The translations under genes were made by a program, and so were the position numbers. A stretch of 64,000 bases of DNA from Giesbergeria anulus (GTDB taxonomy: Bacteria; Pseudomonadota; Gammaproteobacteria; Burkholderiales; Burkholderiaceae_C). The stretch spans positions 1 through 64,000 of the forward strand of contig NZ_FOGD01000010.1 in the NCBI RefSeq assembly GCF_900111115.1, read 5' to 3'. Below are positions 1-10,332 of this stretch, piece after piece. The notes beneath the pieces are model-generated. The model did no database searches. It saw nothing but the letters and a program-made list of their open reading frames with translations, and was not told the origin of the DNA. How positions within the stretch are numbered: the first letter of the stretch is position 1; every line of letters begins with the position of its first letter.

Positions 1-290
1 GCAGCACCAGTAATCATGTTCTTGACGTAGTCGGCGTGGCCGGGGCAGTCAACGTGAGCGTAGTGGCGGTTGGCGGTTTCGTACTCAACGTGGGCGGTGT
101 TGATGGTGATGCCGCGTGCCTTTTCTTCGGGGGCTGCGTCGATCTGGTCGTAGGCCTTGGCTTCGCCGCCAAACTTGGCCGACAACACGGTAGCAATGGC
201 TGCCGTCAGGGTTGTCTTGCCGTGGTCCACGTGACCGATGGTGCCCACGTTGACGTGGGGCTTGGTGCGTTCAAACTTACCTTTTGCCAT
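1..290 (-). CDS. tuf: Elongation factor Tu (N-terminal part, cut by window start)
   Basis: EF-Tu is the GTPase that delivers aminoacyl-tRNA to the ribosome. The visible 96 residues begin [20 protein letters not shown] and contain the P-loop GHVDHGKTT, the switch I region [10 protein letters not shown] and the G3 motif DCPGH. The start is the ATG at 288-290. The 3' end lies outside the window. It is the last visible gene of an rpsL-rpsG-fusA-tuf str operon, about 160 nt downstream of fusA and on the same strand. Identity is certain from the invariant sequence. Confidence 0.98.
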   Translation of the reverse strand, partial: MAKGKFERTKPHVNVGTIGHVDHGKTTLTAAIATVLSAKFGGEAKAYDQIDAAPEEKARGITINTAHVEYETANRHYAHVDCPGHADYVKNMITGA

Positions 291-451
291 TTTTCAATTC
301 TCCAAAGAGCAGTGCCTGTGTGCGGGTTTAACGTCTGCATCCGATTGCTGAGTCTTCCCGCACAGGGCAACGGGACGGCATCGGATCGCAGATTGCAAAA
401 AACTTTGCGGGGATTCGGGTTGACCTCTGGGTCAACCCGAAAAGGCCAAAA

Positions 452-2554
452 TTACTTGGCGCGGGCAGCCATGATGGCTTCAGACACGTTGCGGGGGGCT
501 TCGCTGTAGTGCTTGAATTCCATCGAGTAAGTGGCGCGGCCTTGGGTGGCCGAGCGCAGCGTGGTGGAGTAGCCGAACATTTCCGACAGCGGAACTTCAG
601 CACGGATGGCCTTGCCGCCGCCCGGGATGTCGTCCATGCCTTGCACCATACCGCGACGGCTGGACAAGTCGCCCATCACCGTACCAGCGTAGTCTTCAGG
701 CGTCTCCACTTCCACAGCCATCATAGGCTCCAGAATCACGGGGTTGGCCTTGCGGCAACCTTCCTTGAAGCCGAAGATGGCAGCCATCTTGAACGCCAGT
801 TCGTTCGAGTCCACATCGTGGTACGAACCGAAGTGCAGCGTGACCTTGACGTCGACCACGGGGTAGTTGGCCAACACGCCTTGCGTGACGGCTTCGTTGA
901 TACCCTTTTCGACCGCAGGGATGAACTCGCGTGGCACCACGCCGCCCTTGATGGCGTCGATGAACTCGATGCCCTTACCGGGTTCATTGGGTTCGATCTT
1001 GAGCACAACGTGACCGTACTGGCCCTTACCACCGGATTGACGCACGAACTTGCCTTCGGCATCTTCGATGGTCTTGCGGATGGTTTCGCGGTAAGCCACT
1101 TGGGGCTTGCCGACGTTAGCTTCGACGCCAAATTCACGCTTCATGCGGTCAACGATGATTTCCAGGTGCAGCTCGCCCATACCGGAAATAATGGTTTGAC
1201 CCGATTCTTCGTCAGTCTTGACGCGGAACGATGGATCTTCAGCCGCCAAGCGTTGCAAGGCGATGCCCATTTTTTCTTGGTCAACCTTGGTCTTGGGTTC
1301 GACAGCCTGCGAGATCACGGGCTCAGGGAAGATCATGCGTTCGAGCAAAATCGGGGTGCCGATATCGCACAGGGTTTCGCCGGTGGTCACGTCTTTCAGG
1401 CCCACGCAAGCGGCGATGTCGCCGGCGCGGATTTCTTCGACTTCTTGGCGGTCATTGGCGTGCATTTGCACGATACGGCCAATACGCTCTTTCTTGCCCT
1501 TGACCGGGTTGTAAACGGTGTCGCCCTTGGTCAGCACGCCAGAATAGACGCGCACAAAGGTCAACTGGCCGACGAAGGGGTCGGTCATCAGCTTGAAAGC
1601 CAGCGCAGAGAACTTCTCGCCGTCATCGGCCTTGCGGGTGATGGGGTTTTCGTCGTCGTCGGTGCCGGTGACATCTGGAATGTCGGTAGGTGCGGGCAGG
1701 TAGTCAATCACGGCATCCAGCATACGCTGCACGCCCTTGTTCTTGAACGCGGTGCCGCACAGCATCGGGTGGATTTCGGTGGCGATGGTACGGGTACGCA
1801 GGCCCAGCTTGATCTCTTCTTCGCTCAAGTCACCTTCTTCGAGGTACTTGTTCATCAGCTCTTCAGAGGCTTCAGCGGCGGCTTCAACCATCTTTTCGCG
1901 CCATTCTTTGGCAGATTCCACCAGATCAGCAGGGATGGGTTCGTAGGTGAACTTCATGCCTTGCGAGGCTTCGTCCCAGAAAATGGCTTGCATCTTCAGC
2001 AGATCGACCACGCCCTTGAAGTTTTCTTCGGCACCGATTGGGATCACCACAGGCACGGGGTTGGCCTTGAGGCGCAACTTCATTTGCTCAACGACTTTGA
2101 AGAAGTTGGCACCGGTACGGTCCATTTTGTTGACAAAGGCCAGACGGGGCACTTTGTACTTGTTGGCTTGACGCCACACAGTTTCGGATTGGGGCTGCAC
2201 GCCACCCACAGCGCAGTAGACCATGCAAGCGCCGTCGAGCACGCGCATCGAACGTTCGACTTCAATGGTGAAGTCCACGTGACCGGGGGTGTCGATGATG
2301 TTGAAGCGGTGCTCAGGGTAGGAGTTGTCCATACCCTTCCAGAAGCAGGTGGTGGCAGCCGAGGTGATGGTGATACCACGCTCTTGCTCTTGTTCCATCC
2401 AGTCCATGGTGGCAGCGCCATCATGCACTTCACCAATCTTGTGGCTCACGCCGGTGTAGAACAGGATACGTTCGGTGGTGGTGGTCTTGCCGGCGTCAAT
2501 GTGGGCCGAGATACCGATATTGCGGTAGCGCTCAATGGGGGTCTTGCGAGCCAT
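452..2554 (-). CDS. fusA: Elongation factor G
   Basis: EF-G is the ribosomal translocase GTPase. The protein is 700 aa, the usual length, with the P-loop AHIDAGKTT at residues 17-25, the G3 motif DTPGH and the G4 motif NKMD. The reading frame is open 15 codons further upstream, but the conserved start [14 protein letters not shown] and an AAGGA ribosome binding site just before it fix the start at 2554. It lies between rpsG and tuf on the same strand, as in the standard bacterial str operon. A 738-codon ORF on the opposite strand is a shadow of this high-GC gene. Confidence 0.98.
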   Translation of the reverse strand: MARKTPIERYRNIGISAHIDAGKTTTTERILFYTGVSHKIGEVHDGAATMDWMEQEQERGITITSAATTCFWKGMDNSYPEHRFNIIDTPGHVDFTIEVERSMRVLDGACMVYCAVGGVQPQSETVWRQANKYKVPRLAFVNKMDRTGANFFKVVEQMKLRLKANPVPVVIPIGAEENFKGVVDLLKMQAIFWDEASQGMKFTYEPIPADLVESAKEWREKMVEAAAEASEELMNKYLEEGDLSEEEIKLGLRTRTIATEIHPMLCGTAFKNKGVQRMLDAVIDYLPAPTDIPDVTGTDDDENPITRKADDGEKFSALAFKLMTDPFVGQLTFVRVYSGVLTKGDTVYNPVKGKKERIGRIVQMHANDRQEVEEIRAGDIAACVGLKDVTTGETLCDIGTPILLERMIFPEPVISQAVEPKTKVDQEKMGIALQRLAAEDPSFRVKTDEESGQTIISGMGELHLEIIVDRMKREFGVEANVGKPQVAYRETIRKTIEDAEGKFVRQSGGKGQYGHVVLKIEPNEPGKGIEFIDAIKGGVVPREFIPAVEKGINEAVTQGVLANYPVVDVKVTLHFGSYHDVDSNELAFKMAAIFGFKEGCRKANPVILEPMMAVEVETPEDYAGTVMGDLSSRRGMVQGMDDIPGGGKAIRAEVPLSEMFGYSTTLRSATQGRATYSMEFKHYSEAPRNVSEAIMAARAK

Positions 2555-2705
2555 GGTGAATCCTTGATGGGTCGTGTTTACAGGGGGGTCAGGCCACACA
2601 TGATTGCATCGCAGCCCGAAAATTTTGTGACCGCCTCAACCAGAACAAGGCTGCGGGCAAAATTGCCAGCAGCCTTGTGTGTTGACCGAGACTTAGGCCA
2701 ATTGC

Positions 2706-3179
2706 TTAGAAGCGGAAGTGGCTGAAGGCCTTGTTGGCTTCGGCCATGCGGTGAACTTCGTCACGCTTTTTCATGGCACCGCCACGGCCTTCAGTGGCTT
2801 CGAGCAGTTCGTTGGCCAGACGTTGGGCCATCGACTTCTCGCCGCGCTTGCGGGCTGCTTCTTTAATCCAGCGCATCGACAGGGCCAGACGACGCACAGG
2901 GCGCACTTCAACAGGCACTTGGTAGTTGGCACCACCGACGCGGCGGGACTTGACTTCGACCAGGGGCTTGACGTTGTTGATGGCAACAACGAAGGCTTCC
3001 AGAGGGTCTTTGTCGGGGTTCTTCTTCTCGATCAGTTCCAGTGCGCCGTAAATGATGCGCTCTGCAACTGCTTTTTTGCCGCCTTCCATGATCACGTTCA
3101 TGAATTTGGACAGCTCTACGTTACCGAACTTTGGATCCGGCAGAATTTCACGTTTGGGGACTTCGCGACGACGTGGCAT
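2706..3179 (-). CDS. rpsG: 30S ribosomal protein S7
   Basis: S7 is a primary 16S rRNA binding protein of the small-subunit head and in many bacteria the translational repressor of the str operon. The protein is 157 aa, a normal length, and starts [20 protein letters not shown]. It contains the typical [14 protein letters not shown] segment and ends AFSHFRF. It sits between rpsL (162 nt upstream) and fusA (151 nt downstream). Identity is certain. Confidence 0.98.
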   Translation of the reverse strand: MPRRREVPKREILPDPKFGNVELSKFMNVIMEGGKKAVAERIIYGALELIEKKNPDKDPLEAFVVAINNVKPLVEVKSRRVGGANYQVPVEVRPVRRLALSMRWIKEAARKRGEKSMAQRLANELLEATEGRGGAMKKRDEVHRMAEANKAFSHFRF

Positions 3180-3341
3180 ATTGCACCTCTAAATTTGCTT
3201 CAGTTGGCATCTTTTCAGATACCGCGAGAGCCAATCAGGACTCCCACTTACTCGACCCACGCAAACTTTGCGCTTGGGGTCACTCTGTTTGAACGTCTGC
3301 CAGACGCATCAAACACCGATTGTTTTTGGCAAGGGCCAGGC

Positions 3342-3719
3342 TTATTTGGCCTTAGGCTTCTTGGCACCGTACTTGGAGCGCGATTGCTTGCGGTCTTTCA
3401 CGCCTTGCAAGTCGAGCGAACCGCGCACGATGTGGTAACGCACACCTGGCAAGTCCTTGACACGACCGCCGCGCACCAGCACAACGCTGTGCTCTTGCAG
3501 GTTGTGGCCTTCACCGCCGATGTAGGAGATGACCTCAAAACCGTTGGTCAGGCGCACCTTGGCAACCTTACGCAAAGCGGAGTTAGGCTTCTTAGGAGTG
3601 GTGGTGTACACACGGGTACACACACCACGGCGTTGTGGCGAGTTTTCCATCGCCGGGCTCTTGGATTTGGTCTTTTCGACCTCGCGCCCGTGACGCACGA
3701 GCTGGTTAATCGTTGGCAT
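3342..3719 (-). CDS. rpsL: 30S ribosomal protein S12
   Basis: S12 is the decoding-centre protein of the small subunit. The protein is 125 aa and starts [13 protein letters not shown]. Lys43 (in [13 protein letters not shown]) and Lys88 (in [10 protein letters not shown]), the usual sites of streptomycin-resistance substitutions, are both wild type here. It is the first gene of the str operon in the window. The roughly 120 nt upstream should hold the operon promoter, but I could not pick one with confidence. Confidence 0.98.
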   Translation of the reverse strand: MPTINQLVRHGREVEKTKSKSPAMENSPQRRGVCTRVYTTTPKKPNSALRKVAKVRLTNGFEVISYIGGEGHNLQEHSVVLVRGGRVKDLPGVRYHIVRGSLDLQGVKDRKQSRSKYGAKKPKAK

Positions 3720-3840
3720 GAATGTCGTCCCTAAACGTAAAACGAAAACGTGAATCCCTTCGGAATTTCCGAAAAGCCTTCCAATGTAGCAGCCCAGCGC
3801 CTATAAGGCAAGCGAAAACCCTTGCCCATAGTGCCGCTGC

Positions 3841-5010
3841 TTATTTGATCCACAGGCGGATGGCGTCCCAAGCGCGGCCCAGCACGCCCGCTTGCTCTAC
3901 GTCATCGAGAACCAACAGCGGCACATCGCGCACGGTTTGTTCGCCCAGCAGCACCTTGAGTGAGCCAACCGTTTGGCCCTTGGCCAACGGTGCGATCAGC
4001 GGGTCTTGGTGCGAGACTTGGGTACTGACCTTGCCGGTGCTGCCCGAAGGCACAGCAACAACAATGCCTTCAGGGCGGCCCATCTTCACGCTGTTGGCCG
4101 TGCCTTTCCAGACGGTGGGGGTTGCCACGGCTTGGTTGCTATCAAACAGCCGCACGGCGTCGTAGGCGGTGTAGCCCCAGTTGAGCAGCTTTTGGCTTTC
4201 GTTGGCGCGAGCGTTCTCGCTGGACGTGCCAAGCACGATGGAGAGTAGGCGGCGCGTGCCAACCTTAGGAAGCTCGCGTTTGGCCGTAGCTACGAGGCAA
4301 TAGCCTGCAGCGTTGGTGTGGCCGGTTTTGAGACCATCGACGGTAGGATCACGAAACAACAGCAAATTGCGGTTGTTGCCGTTGGAAGCAGGTGTGCCCG
4401 GATAGCTGTAATGCTTGGTGGCGTAGTAATGCAGATGCTCAGGAAAGTCGGTCATCAGCCGCGTAGCCAAGGTGCTTAAGTCGCGCGCTGTGGTCAGATG
4501 CCCCGGCTCGGTCAGACCCTCTGGGTTTTTGTAGCTGGTGTTGCTCATGCCCAAGGCTTTGGCCTGCTCGTTCATGAGGCGGACAAAGTTTTCTAGCGTG
4601 CCGCCCACGCCTTCGGCCAAGGCCATCGTGGCATCGTTGCCCGATTGGACGATCATGCCCTTGAGCAAATCATCCACCGGCACTTGCATCTTCGGGTCAA
4701 TAAACATGCGCGAGCCGGGCATCTTCCAAGCGCGTTCACTAACAGGCAGCTTTTGTTGCAAAGACACTTTTTTGGCCCGCACAGCATCAAACACGATGTA
4801 GGCGGTCATCAGCTTGGTGAGGGAGGCTTGCTCAATCGGGGTGTCGATGTCTTTGGCCGCCAAAATTTGGTTGGCGGTGACGTCAATCAGCAGATAGTTG
4901 CGGGCAGCAATCTCCGGCGCTTGCGGGGCTTGGATTTGTGCCAGTAGAACGGCAGGGGCCAGCGCTGCGGCCAAAGCCAGAGAGCGGAGCGTGTTGAGCA
5001 GGGGTTTCAT
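3841..5010 (-). CDS. D-alanyl-D-alanine carboxypeptidase, PBP5/6 type
   Basis: Low-molecular-weight penicillin-binding protein that trims the terminal D-Ala from peptidoglycan stem peptides in the periplasm. The 389-aa protein has an N-terminal signal peptide (hydrophobic stretch about residues 9-25). It carries the three serine-peptidase S11 motifs: SLTK at 63-66, SGN at 123-125 and KTG at 228-230. The C-terminus has the PBP5-type beta domain and ends in a weakly amphipathic segment (AWDAIRLWIK) that may be the membrane anchor. It follows rpsL on the same strand after about 120 nt but is probably a separate unit. Whether it is dacA or dacC cannot be decided from sequence alone. Confidence 0.93.
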   Translation of the reverse strand: MKPLLNTLRSLALAAALAPAVLLAQIQAPQAPEIAARNYLLIDVTANQILAAKDIDTPIEQASLTKLMTAYIVFDAVRAKKVSLQQKLPVSERAWKMPGSRMFIDPKMQVPVDDLLKGMIVQSGNDATMALAEGVGGTLENFVRLMNEQAKALGMSNTSYKNPEGLTEPGHLTTARDLSTLATRLMTDFPEHLHYYATKHYSYPGTPASNGNNRNLLLFRDPTVDGLKTGHTNAAGYCLVATAKRELPKVGTRRLLSIVLGTSSENARANESQKLLNWGYTAYDAVRLFDSNQAVATPTVWKGTANSVKMGRPEGIVVAVPSGSTGKVSTQVSHQDPLIAPLAKGQTVGSLKVLLGEQTVRDVPLLVLDDVEQAGVLGRAWDAIRLWIK

Positions 5011-5078
5011 AGGCGAGGAGATTCAAAGCAAAGGTGCCCACACAAGGTGGGCCAAGCCAATCGGAACGGACAGCGCCA

Positions 5079-5720
5079 TCAGGGCTTGCTGTGCAGATGG
5101 TGCACCACGAGATTTTTTAACAGGCCCAATTGTCCGTGAAAGAAGTGGCCGCCACCGGGTACCACCGTGACAGGCAGGGTTTGGGGCCGCGCCCAATCCA
5201 TCACCGTGGACAGGGGCACGGTGTCATCGTGCTCACCGTGGACGATCAGGGTGCGGCTATGGGCCTCGGCAGGAATGGGGGCCACCTGAAAGCGGCTGGT
5301 GGCGGTGCCCACCAGCACGATCTGCTCGACCTGGCGCTGGGGCCACAAGGCGGCCAAGGCATGGCTGGTGACAAAGGCACCAAAAGAAAAACCGGCCAGC
5401 GCTATCGGCCCTTCTGGAGCCACCTGCTCGACCACAGAGAGAAAATCTTGTGCCTCGCCAGTGCCATTGTCGTGCTCGCCAGCGCTATCGCCCACACCAC
5501 GAAAGTTAAAGCGCACCGCTGTCCAACCTGCATGGACAAAAGCGCGCGCCAAGGTTTGCACTACTTTGTTGTCCATCGTGCCGCCAAACAGCGGATGCGG
5601 ATGGGCAATGACGGCCACGCCATGCGGGGCTTGCCCGGCGGCCACGGTGGCTGGGTCACGCAGGGCTTGGATAGCTCCGGCAGCACCTTGCAAGGTTAGG
5701 CGTTGAGTATGAGCGTTCAT
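5079..5720 (-). CDS. Alpha/beta hydrolase (dienelactone-hydrolase-like, COG2945 type)
   Basis: A 213-aa predicted cytoplasmic alpha/beta-hydrolase. The nucleophile elbow is GFSFG, the acid is likely in HGEHDDTVP and the histidine in GGGHFF near the C-terminus. The N-terminal HPHPLFGGTMDNKVV motif is typical of the small COG2945 hydrolases, whose substrates are unknown. I chose the ATG at 5720 (MNAHTQRL) over the upstream one at 5738. It is followed by the PBP5-type gene and preceded by the ferredoxin-like gene with a 14-nt gap, so the two probably share a transcript. Confidence 0.8.
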   Translation of the reverse strand: MNAHTQRLTLQGAAGAIQALRDPATVAAGQAPHGVAVIAHPHPLFGGTMDNKVVQTLARAFVHAGWTAVRFNFRGVGDSAGEHDNGTGEAQDFLSVVEQVAPEGPIALAGFSFGAFVTSHALAALWPQRQVEQIVLVGTATSRFQVAPIPAEAHSRTLIVHGEHDDTVPLSTVMDWARPQTLPVTVVPGGGHFFHGQLGLLKNLVVHHLHSKP

Positions 5721-5734
5721 GGTGCAGCGGCCAA

Positions 5735-6085
5735 TCAACGGCCCAGTTCAGCCGGGGTGAGCAGGCGCTCGACCACCTTGCCGTTTTTCAGGTGCGACTC
5801 AACGATCTCGTCGATGTCGGAGCTATCGACATAGCTGTACCAGGTGCCTTCAGGGTACACCACGGCCACCGGGCCAGCGGCGCAGCGGTCTAGGCAACCA
5901 GCTTTGTTGACGCGCACTTGGCCGGGGCCAGCCAAACCGGCCTCTTTGACCAAGGCTTTGCAGCGATCAAAAGCCGCCTGCGCACCATGCTGGGCGCAGC
6001 AGTCTTGGCCGTTGTCGCGCTCATTGAGGCAAAAAAAGATGTGGCGAGAAAAATAGCCAGGGGTGGGGATGGAAGAAGTGCTCAT
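5735..6085 (-). CDS. (2Fe-2S) ferredoxin domain protein, thioredoxin-like fold
   Basis: A 116-aa protein of the thioredoxin-like [2Fe-2S] ferredoxin family. It begins MSTSSIPTPGYFSRHIFFC. Candidate cluster ligands are the Cys in HIFFC, the Cys pair of GQDCC and two cysteines of NKAGCLDRCAAG, the usual pattern for this family. The frame is open 58 codons further upstream, but that extension overlaps the VanZ-like gene end and is not conserved in style. The likely role is electron transfer. It probably forms a short operon with the downstream hydrolase. Confidence 0.85.
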   Translation of the reverse strand: MSTSSIPTPGYFSRHIFFCLNERDNGQDCCAQHGAQAAFDRCKALVKEAGLAGPGQVRVNKAGCLDRCAAGPVAVVYPEGTWYSYVDSSDIDEIVESHLKNGKVVERLLTPAELGR

Positions 6086-6098
6086 GTGTCTGAATATT

Positions 6099-7211
6099 CT
6101 AGGAATTGCTGTCTTTGCGTGCTGCTTGGAGCACCACATACACCAGTGTGGCATAAGGCCAGAGCCAGCCCAGCCATTGACCGATACCAAAGAAGCGAAT
6201 AAATCGGCCTTGCTCCCAGGCTTGCAAGGTTTGGGCAAAGTAGGCGCTGGTGGGGGCATTATTAAGCAGGCTCAGGTGCAGGGTGAGTACCAGCATCAAC
6301 ACCACAGCACAGGCACGCAGGGGCAGCCACAACAGCAAAGCGGCCAGTGCTACACCCACCCAAATACCAGCCACCACAGGCGGGTTGAGCCATTCCCACG
6401 CATGGGCTGGGCCGTAGCTCAGGGCTGCGGACAAGGCCGTGACTCCCACCCCGATCACCGTACCCAAAAAAGCCAGCGCGGCGCGCCGGCCCTTGTGCGG
6501 CATGATGCCATAGGCCAGCAAGCAAGGCACCAGTAAGCCCAAGGCAACACACAGCAACTCAGAGGCGGGCGAGAGTGGCTCCAATAGCTCCAAACCCTCA
6601 GGCAGCCAATCGAGAAAAGCTGAGTCCTCTAGCAGCTGCTCTAAAGCGATCTCTAGCCGTTCTAGCACTTGGCCCAAGCCAAAAGGCTCGGCGGCAGGAA
6701 ACAACAACGCCCAAGGCCAAAGCGCTAACAATACCAAGGCACCGTGGGCATCGGGCACAAACCAGCGGGCGCGAAAGCGGCTCCAGCGATCAATGGCACC
6801 AAGGCGCTCGAGCAAAGTAGCCAGCAACGCACCCAGCAGAGTGCCACCGGAGTTGAGCAGCCAATCAAGGTTAGACGGTACGCGCTGGGGTAGGTAAATC
6901 TGCAAAAACTCCATCAGCAGCGACAGCAAGGTGCCGCCCAGTGTTGCCAGTGCCAACGCACTGTGCGGCCAGCCGGTACGCAACAGGGCTAAGGCCAGCA
7001 AAAAACCCAGCGGCGCATAGCCCACCACATTGATCGTGACATCAAACCCTGTCCAATACGGTGGAGGCAGACGCGCAAACAAGAACACCCAAGGATCAAT
7101 CCCTTGGGCGCGCCAGCCTGTGAAGGGGAACAAGCTGGCAAAGACCACCAGTGCTGCATAGACCTGTGCCAGTGGCCAAGCCACCGTTTTATGCGCTGCT
7201 GTCTGTGGCAT
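6099..7211 (-). CDS. VanZ-like family membrane protein
   Basis: A 370-aa integral membrane protein with about ten predicted transmembrane segments. The N-terminal half carries the VanZ-like signature: an FPFTGWR turn after TM1, NVVGYAPLGFLLA, then MEFLQIYLPQRVPSNLDWLLN and GGTLLGALLA. VanZ-like proteins are membrane proteins of unclear biochemical function, first named for a teicoplanin-resistance accessory protein. The C-terminal half adds several further helices of no clear family. It lies 28 nt from hemJ on the same strand. Confidence 0.8.
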   Translation of the reverse strand: MPQTAAHKTVAWPLAQVYAALVVFASLFPFTGWRAQGIDPWVFLFARLPPPYWTGFDVTINVVGYAPLGFLLALALLRTGWPHSALALATLGGTLLSLLMEFLQIYLPQRVPSNLDWLLNSGGTLLGALLATLLERLGAIDRWSRFRARWFVPDAHGALVLLALWPWALLFPAAEPFGLGQVLERLEIALEQLLEDSAFLDWLPEGLELLEPLSPASELLCVALGLLVPCLLAYGIMPHKGRRAALAFLGTVIGVGVTALSAALSYGPAHAWEWLNPPVVAGIWVGVALAALLLWLPLRACAVVLMLVLTLHLSLLNNAPTSAYFAQTLQAWEQGRFIRFFGIGQWLGWLWPYATLVYVVLQAARKDSNS

Positions 7212-7239
7212 TGGCCTTACTTAGATCGAGAACAGGTTT

Positions 7240-7668
7240 TTAGAACGGCTTGACCACCACCAGCACCACGATGGCCGTGAGCAGCAGCACTGGCACTTCA
7301 TTGAACCAACGGAACCAACGGTGGCTGCGCTGGCAACTGCCCGCCACCAACTTGCGCAGCAACACAGCGCAGGCGTGGTGGTAGCCCAACACCAGCGCCA
7401 CCAGTGTGAGCTTGGCGTGCATCCAACCGTTGCCCGGCCCCCAACCAATGCCATAACCAATCCACAGCCACAGCCCCAAAGCCACCGCTGGCACTGCCAG
7501 CAAGGTAGTAAAGCGCAACAGCTTGCGCGCCATGAGCAGCAGACGCTCGCGCTCGGCCACCGATCCGGGCGTAATCATGGCCAAATTGACAAAAATACGT
7601 GGCAGGTAAAAGAGACCAGCAAACCAGCTGGCGACGAAGACGATGTGAAACGATTTGATCCAGAGCAT
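7240..7668 (-). CDS. hemJ: Protoporphyrinogen IX oxidase HemJ (UPF0093/CopD-like)
   Basis: A 142-aa membrane protein with four predicted transmembrane helices. HemJ oxidises protoporphyrinogen IX to protoporphyrin IX in bacteria lacking HemG or HemY. The signature HIVFVASWFAGLFYLPRIFV (about residues 8-27) contains the conserved His, and a later Lys sits in NGWMHAKLTLV. The gene is divergent from hemB, another haem-biosynthesis gene, with starts 31 nt apart, which supports the assignment. Other CopD-like proteins share the fold, so the exact function is inferred. Confidence 0.87.
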   Translation of the reverse strand: MLWIKSFHIVFVASWFAGLFYLPRIFVNLAMITPGSVAERERLLLMARKLLRFTTLLAVPAVALGLWLWIGYGIGWGPGNGWMHAKLTLVALVLGYHHACAVLLRKLVAGSCQRSHRWFRWFNEVPVLLLTAIVVLVVVKPF

Positions 7669-7681
7669 GGTGGCAGTTTAA

Positions 7682-8707
<1,026 letters not shown>

Positions 8708-8717
8708 GCTGGGTGGC

Positions 8718-9818
8718 TCATCCAACTGGGTGGGCCTGCCAAGTTTGAGCAGGCCTCGCCGCAGCCCGCACAGCCTGCCGAGACACCTTGGCCACGGAAC
8801 AAGCCATATCCAAGGCAGCAAACCCGACCGGCTCGCCACGCAAAGCGCTGGCAATGATGTTGTCGGCCCACGGCACGCCGCAGGGGGTGATGGGTTGGAT
8901 GGGCGCAGGCTCTGGGCTGCGCCATTGGGCTAACAGTGCTTGGATACGCGCTTGGGCCTGTGCGGCTTGTTCTGGAGTCGCTGGCAGATGCGCAGGCTCT
9001 GGTGGTGTGTGCAACCGTGGGGGAGCCTCTGGGGCCACTGCGGCCACGGCGGGCAAACGCGGTGGCGGACGTTGGTTGTGGAGCCATGCCGGATCAAACA
9101 AAGCCCAATCGTTGAGCGCCATGACTTGCACAATCCAGCCCAACGGTTTGCCCAAGGCTGCGGCATGGTTGAGCAGTTGTTGGCATTGCAGCGCATTGGG
9201 CAAGGCTGGGCGTTTTTTGGTTTGGCGCACCTGCTGCCAAGCCTGTAGCGCCGCTTGGTCTTGGGGGTTTTGCAAGGCTTGCAAAAATAAAGAAGAGGGG
9301 CACGAAGCGGATGCAGGCAGCAGCGGCGGGGCCACTGGTTCTGGCACGGGCTGCGCTGGGGCATCCGTTATCGTTGTCGGTTCAAATTCGTTCTTTCCGT
9401 TATGGGTGGTGATTTGTGCGCCTTGGACGGAAAAATCGCCACCTGCCAGCGCAGCAAACGCCACCTCGGCGGGTAGGTTTTCTGCATCGCTGGCCTTGTC
9501 CGTATCGTTTGCTATGCTGGGCAACTGCGCCCAAGCGGCCTCGTGGATGCGGTACACGTTGTTGCTGATGCCGGGCAGTTTGCCCACTTGCAGCAGGCCC
9601 TTTTTTTCTAATTGGGCGATATGACATTGCACGGTGCGTTTATGCACGCCGCACATTTTTGCCAAGCGGGGCAAGGACGGAAAAGCTATGCCCCGCGCAT
9701 CGTTGTAATGGCTGAGGATGCACAGCAGCACCAGTTTGGCCCCAGCAGGCAAGGGGAGTTGCCAAGCAGCGCGCATCAGGCGCAAGCTGGCACGGGTAAT
9801 AGAAAACATCTCGGTCAT
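8718..9818 (-). CDS. HTH_36-like DNA-binding protein, island module copy A
   Basis: A 366-aa protein with an N-terminal winged helix-turn-helix (about residues 15-90) of the HTH_36/replication-protein type: AGAKLVLLCILSHYND, SLPRLAKMCGVHKRTVQ, then a wing. A Pro/Ala-rich middle is followed by a conserved block (FLQALQNPQDQAALQAWQQ) and a C-terminal block (WADNIIASALRGEPVGFAAL). It is clearly paralogous, in all three blocks and in its upstream region, to the 375-aa protein of copy B at 56794-57921. The start at MTEMFSI is preceded by an AGAGG site. No function is known to me. HTH_36 domains occur in phage and plasmid replication proteins, so initiator or regulator are possible roles. Confidence 0.8.
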   Translation of the reverse strand: MTEMFSITRASLRLMRAAWQLPLPAGAKLVLLCILSHYNDARGIAFPSLPRLAKMCGVHKRTVQCHIAQLEKKGLLQVGKLPGISNNVYRIHEAAWAQLPSIANDTDKASDAENLPAEVAFAALAGGDFSVQGAQITTHNGKNEFEPTTITDAPAQPVPEPVAPPLLPASASCPSSLFLQALQNPQDQAALQAWQQVRQTKKRPALPNALQCQQLLNHAAALGKPLGWIVQVMALNDWALFDPAWLHNQRPPPRLPAVAAVAPEAPPRLHTPPEPAHLPATPEQAAQAQARIQALLAQWRSPEPAPIQPITPCGVPWADNIIASALRGEPVGFAALDMACSVAKVSRQAVRAAARPAQTWQAHPVG

Positions 9819-9936
9819 GGCAAAGCCTCTCTGCACAGAGAACCAACACACAGCAACACCGGCGCGCAGCCGCTGGCCGCCTGACAAGGCAGTCAGAACA
9901 GCAAAACGCCAGAAAAGAGAAGGAAAATGCGGGCGC

Positions 9937-10179
9937 TTAGTGCGCGCAGTGCGTCATGGCCGCCAACAACAGATCAGCGCTGCCATCGGCGCGAAAACCG
10001 GCCAGCAGTTGCAAACACTGCCGATTGCGCCAGAGCAAAGCGCGCTGGCGCTGTTGGCACCACGTACCGGCGCGGCTGTGTGGGGGTTCGGCCAGCAACA
10101 CTTGCAGGCTATGCAAAGTGCGTTGCAGCAGCTGTGCGCTGGGCGGCGGGGCTGTGGTGGGGGAGAAGGTGTCAGCCAT
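9937..10179 (-). CDS. Small conserved protein of the HTH module, copy A
   Basis: An 80-aa protein starting MADTFSPTTAPPPSAQLL, with a conserved core LLAEPPHSRAGTWCQQRQR followed by ALLWRNRQCLQLLAGFRADG. Its paralogue in copy B (56409-56672) is nearly identical in this core. The start at 10179 has a CAGGAG ribosome binding site 6-8 nt upstream. The gene is followed after 118 nt by the HTH_36-like gene, and in copy B after 121 nt, with a similar spacer. The core is rich in Arg, Trp and Gln and could bind nucleic acid. The family is not recognised. Confidence 0.72.
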   Translation of the reverse strand: MADTFSPTTAPPPSAQLLQRTLHSLQVLLAEPPHSRAGTWCQQRQRALLWRNRQCLQLLAGFRADGSADLLLAAMTHCAH

Positions 10180-10310
10180 GATGGCTCCTGTGGAACAAAT
10201 CAAAACCTGTCACCCCCACGACCAAGAGAGGGTGGCAGACCGTACAGGGTTGGTCGACCGGCCACAGGTTCCGGCACACCCTCGCGGGTGTCCCTGCACA
10301 GTCCGCCTTA
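10180..10310 (-). ncRNA. Structured 5' leader of the HTH module, copy A
   Basis: Read on the minus strand, the leader of the 80-aa gene folds into a closing stem P1 (arms 10292-10307 and 10233-10248, 16 pairs including three G-U). P1 encloses hairpin P2 (10276-10291, ACACCC/GGGTGT with GNRA loop GCGA) and hairpin P3 (10257-10275, CCGG/CCGG). Just 3' of P1, CTGCC-ACCC can pair with GGGT..CAG nearer the ribosome binding site, competing with the P1 3' arm. Copy B at 56280-56356 has the same fold with compensatory changes (see findings). It could be a regulatory leader RNA or a folded DNA site. Confidence 0.6.
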
Positions 10311-10332
10311 AAGCGAATCCGTGCGCGCAGCA

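Noticed and set aside
509-2725. 738-codon ORF on the plus strand opposite fusA
   Set aside because: It is the reverse shadow of the high-GC fusA gene. It has no family features, and fusA itself is certain.
5046-5078. Small gene in the gap between PBP5-type and hydrolase genes
   Set aside because: No ORF with a start and ribosome binding site fits.
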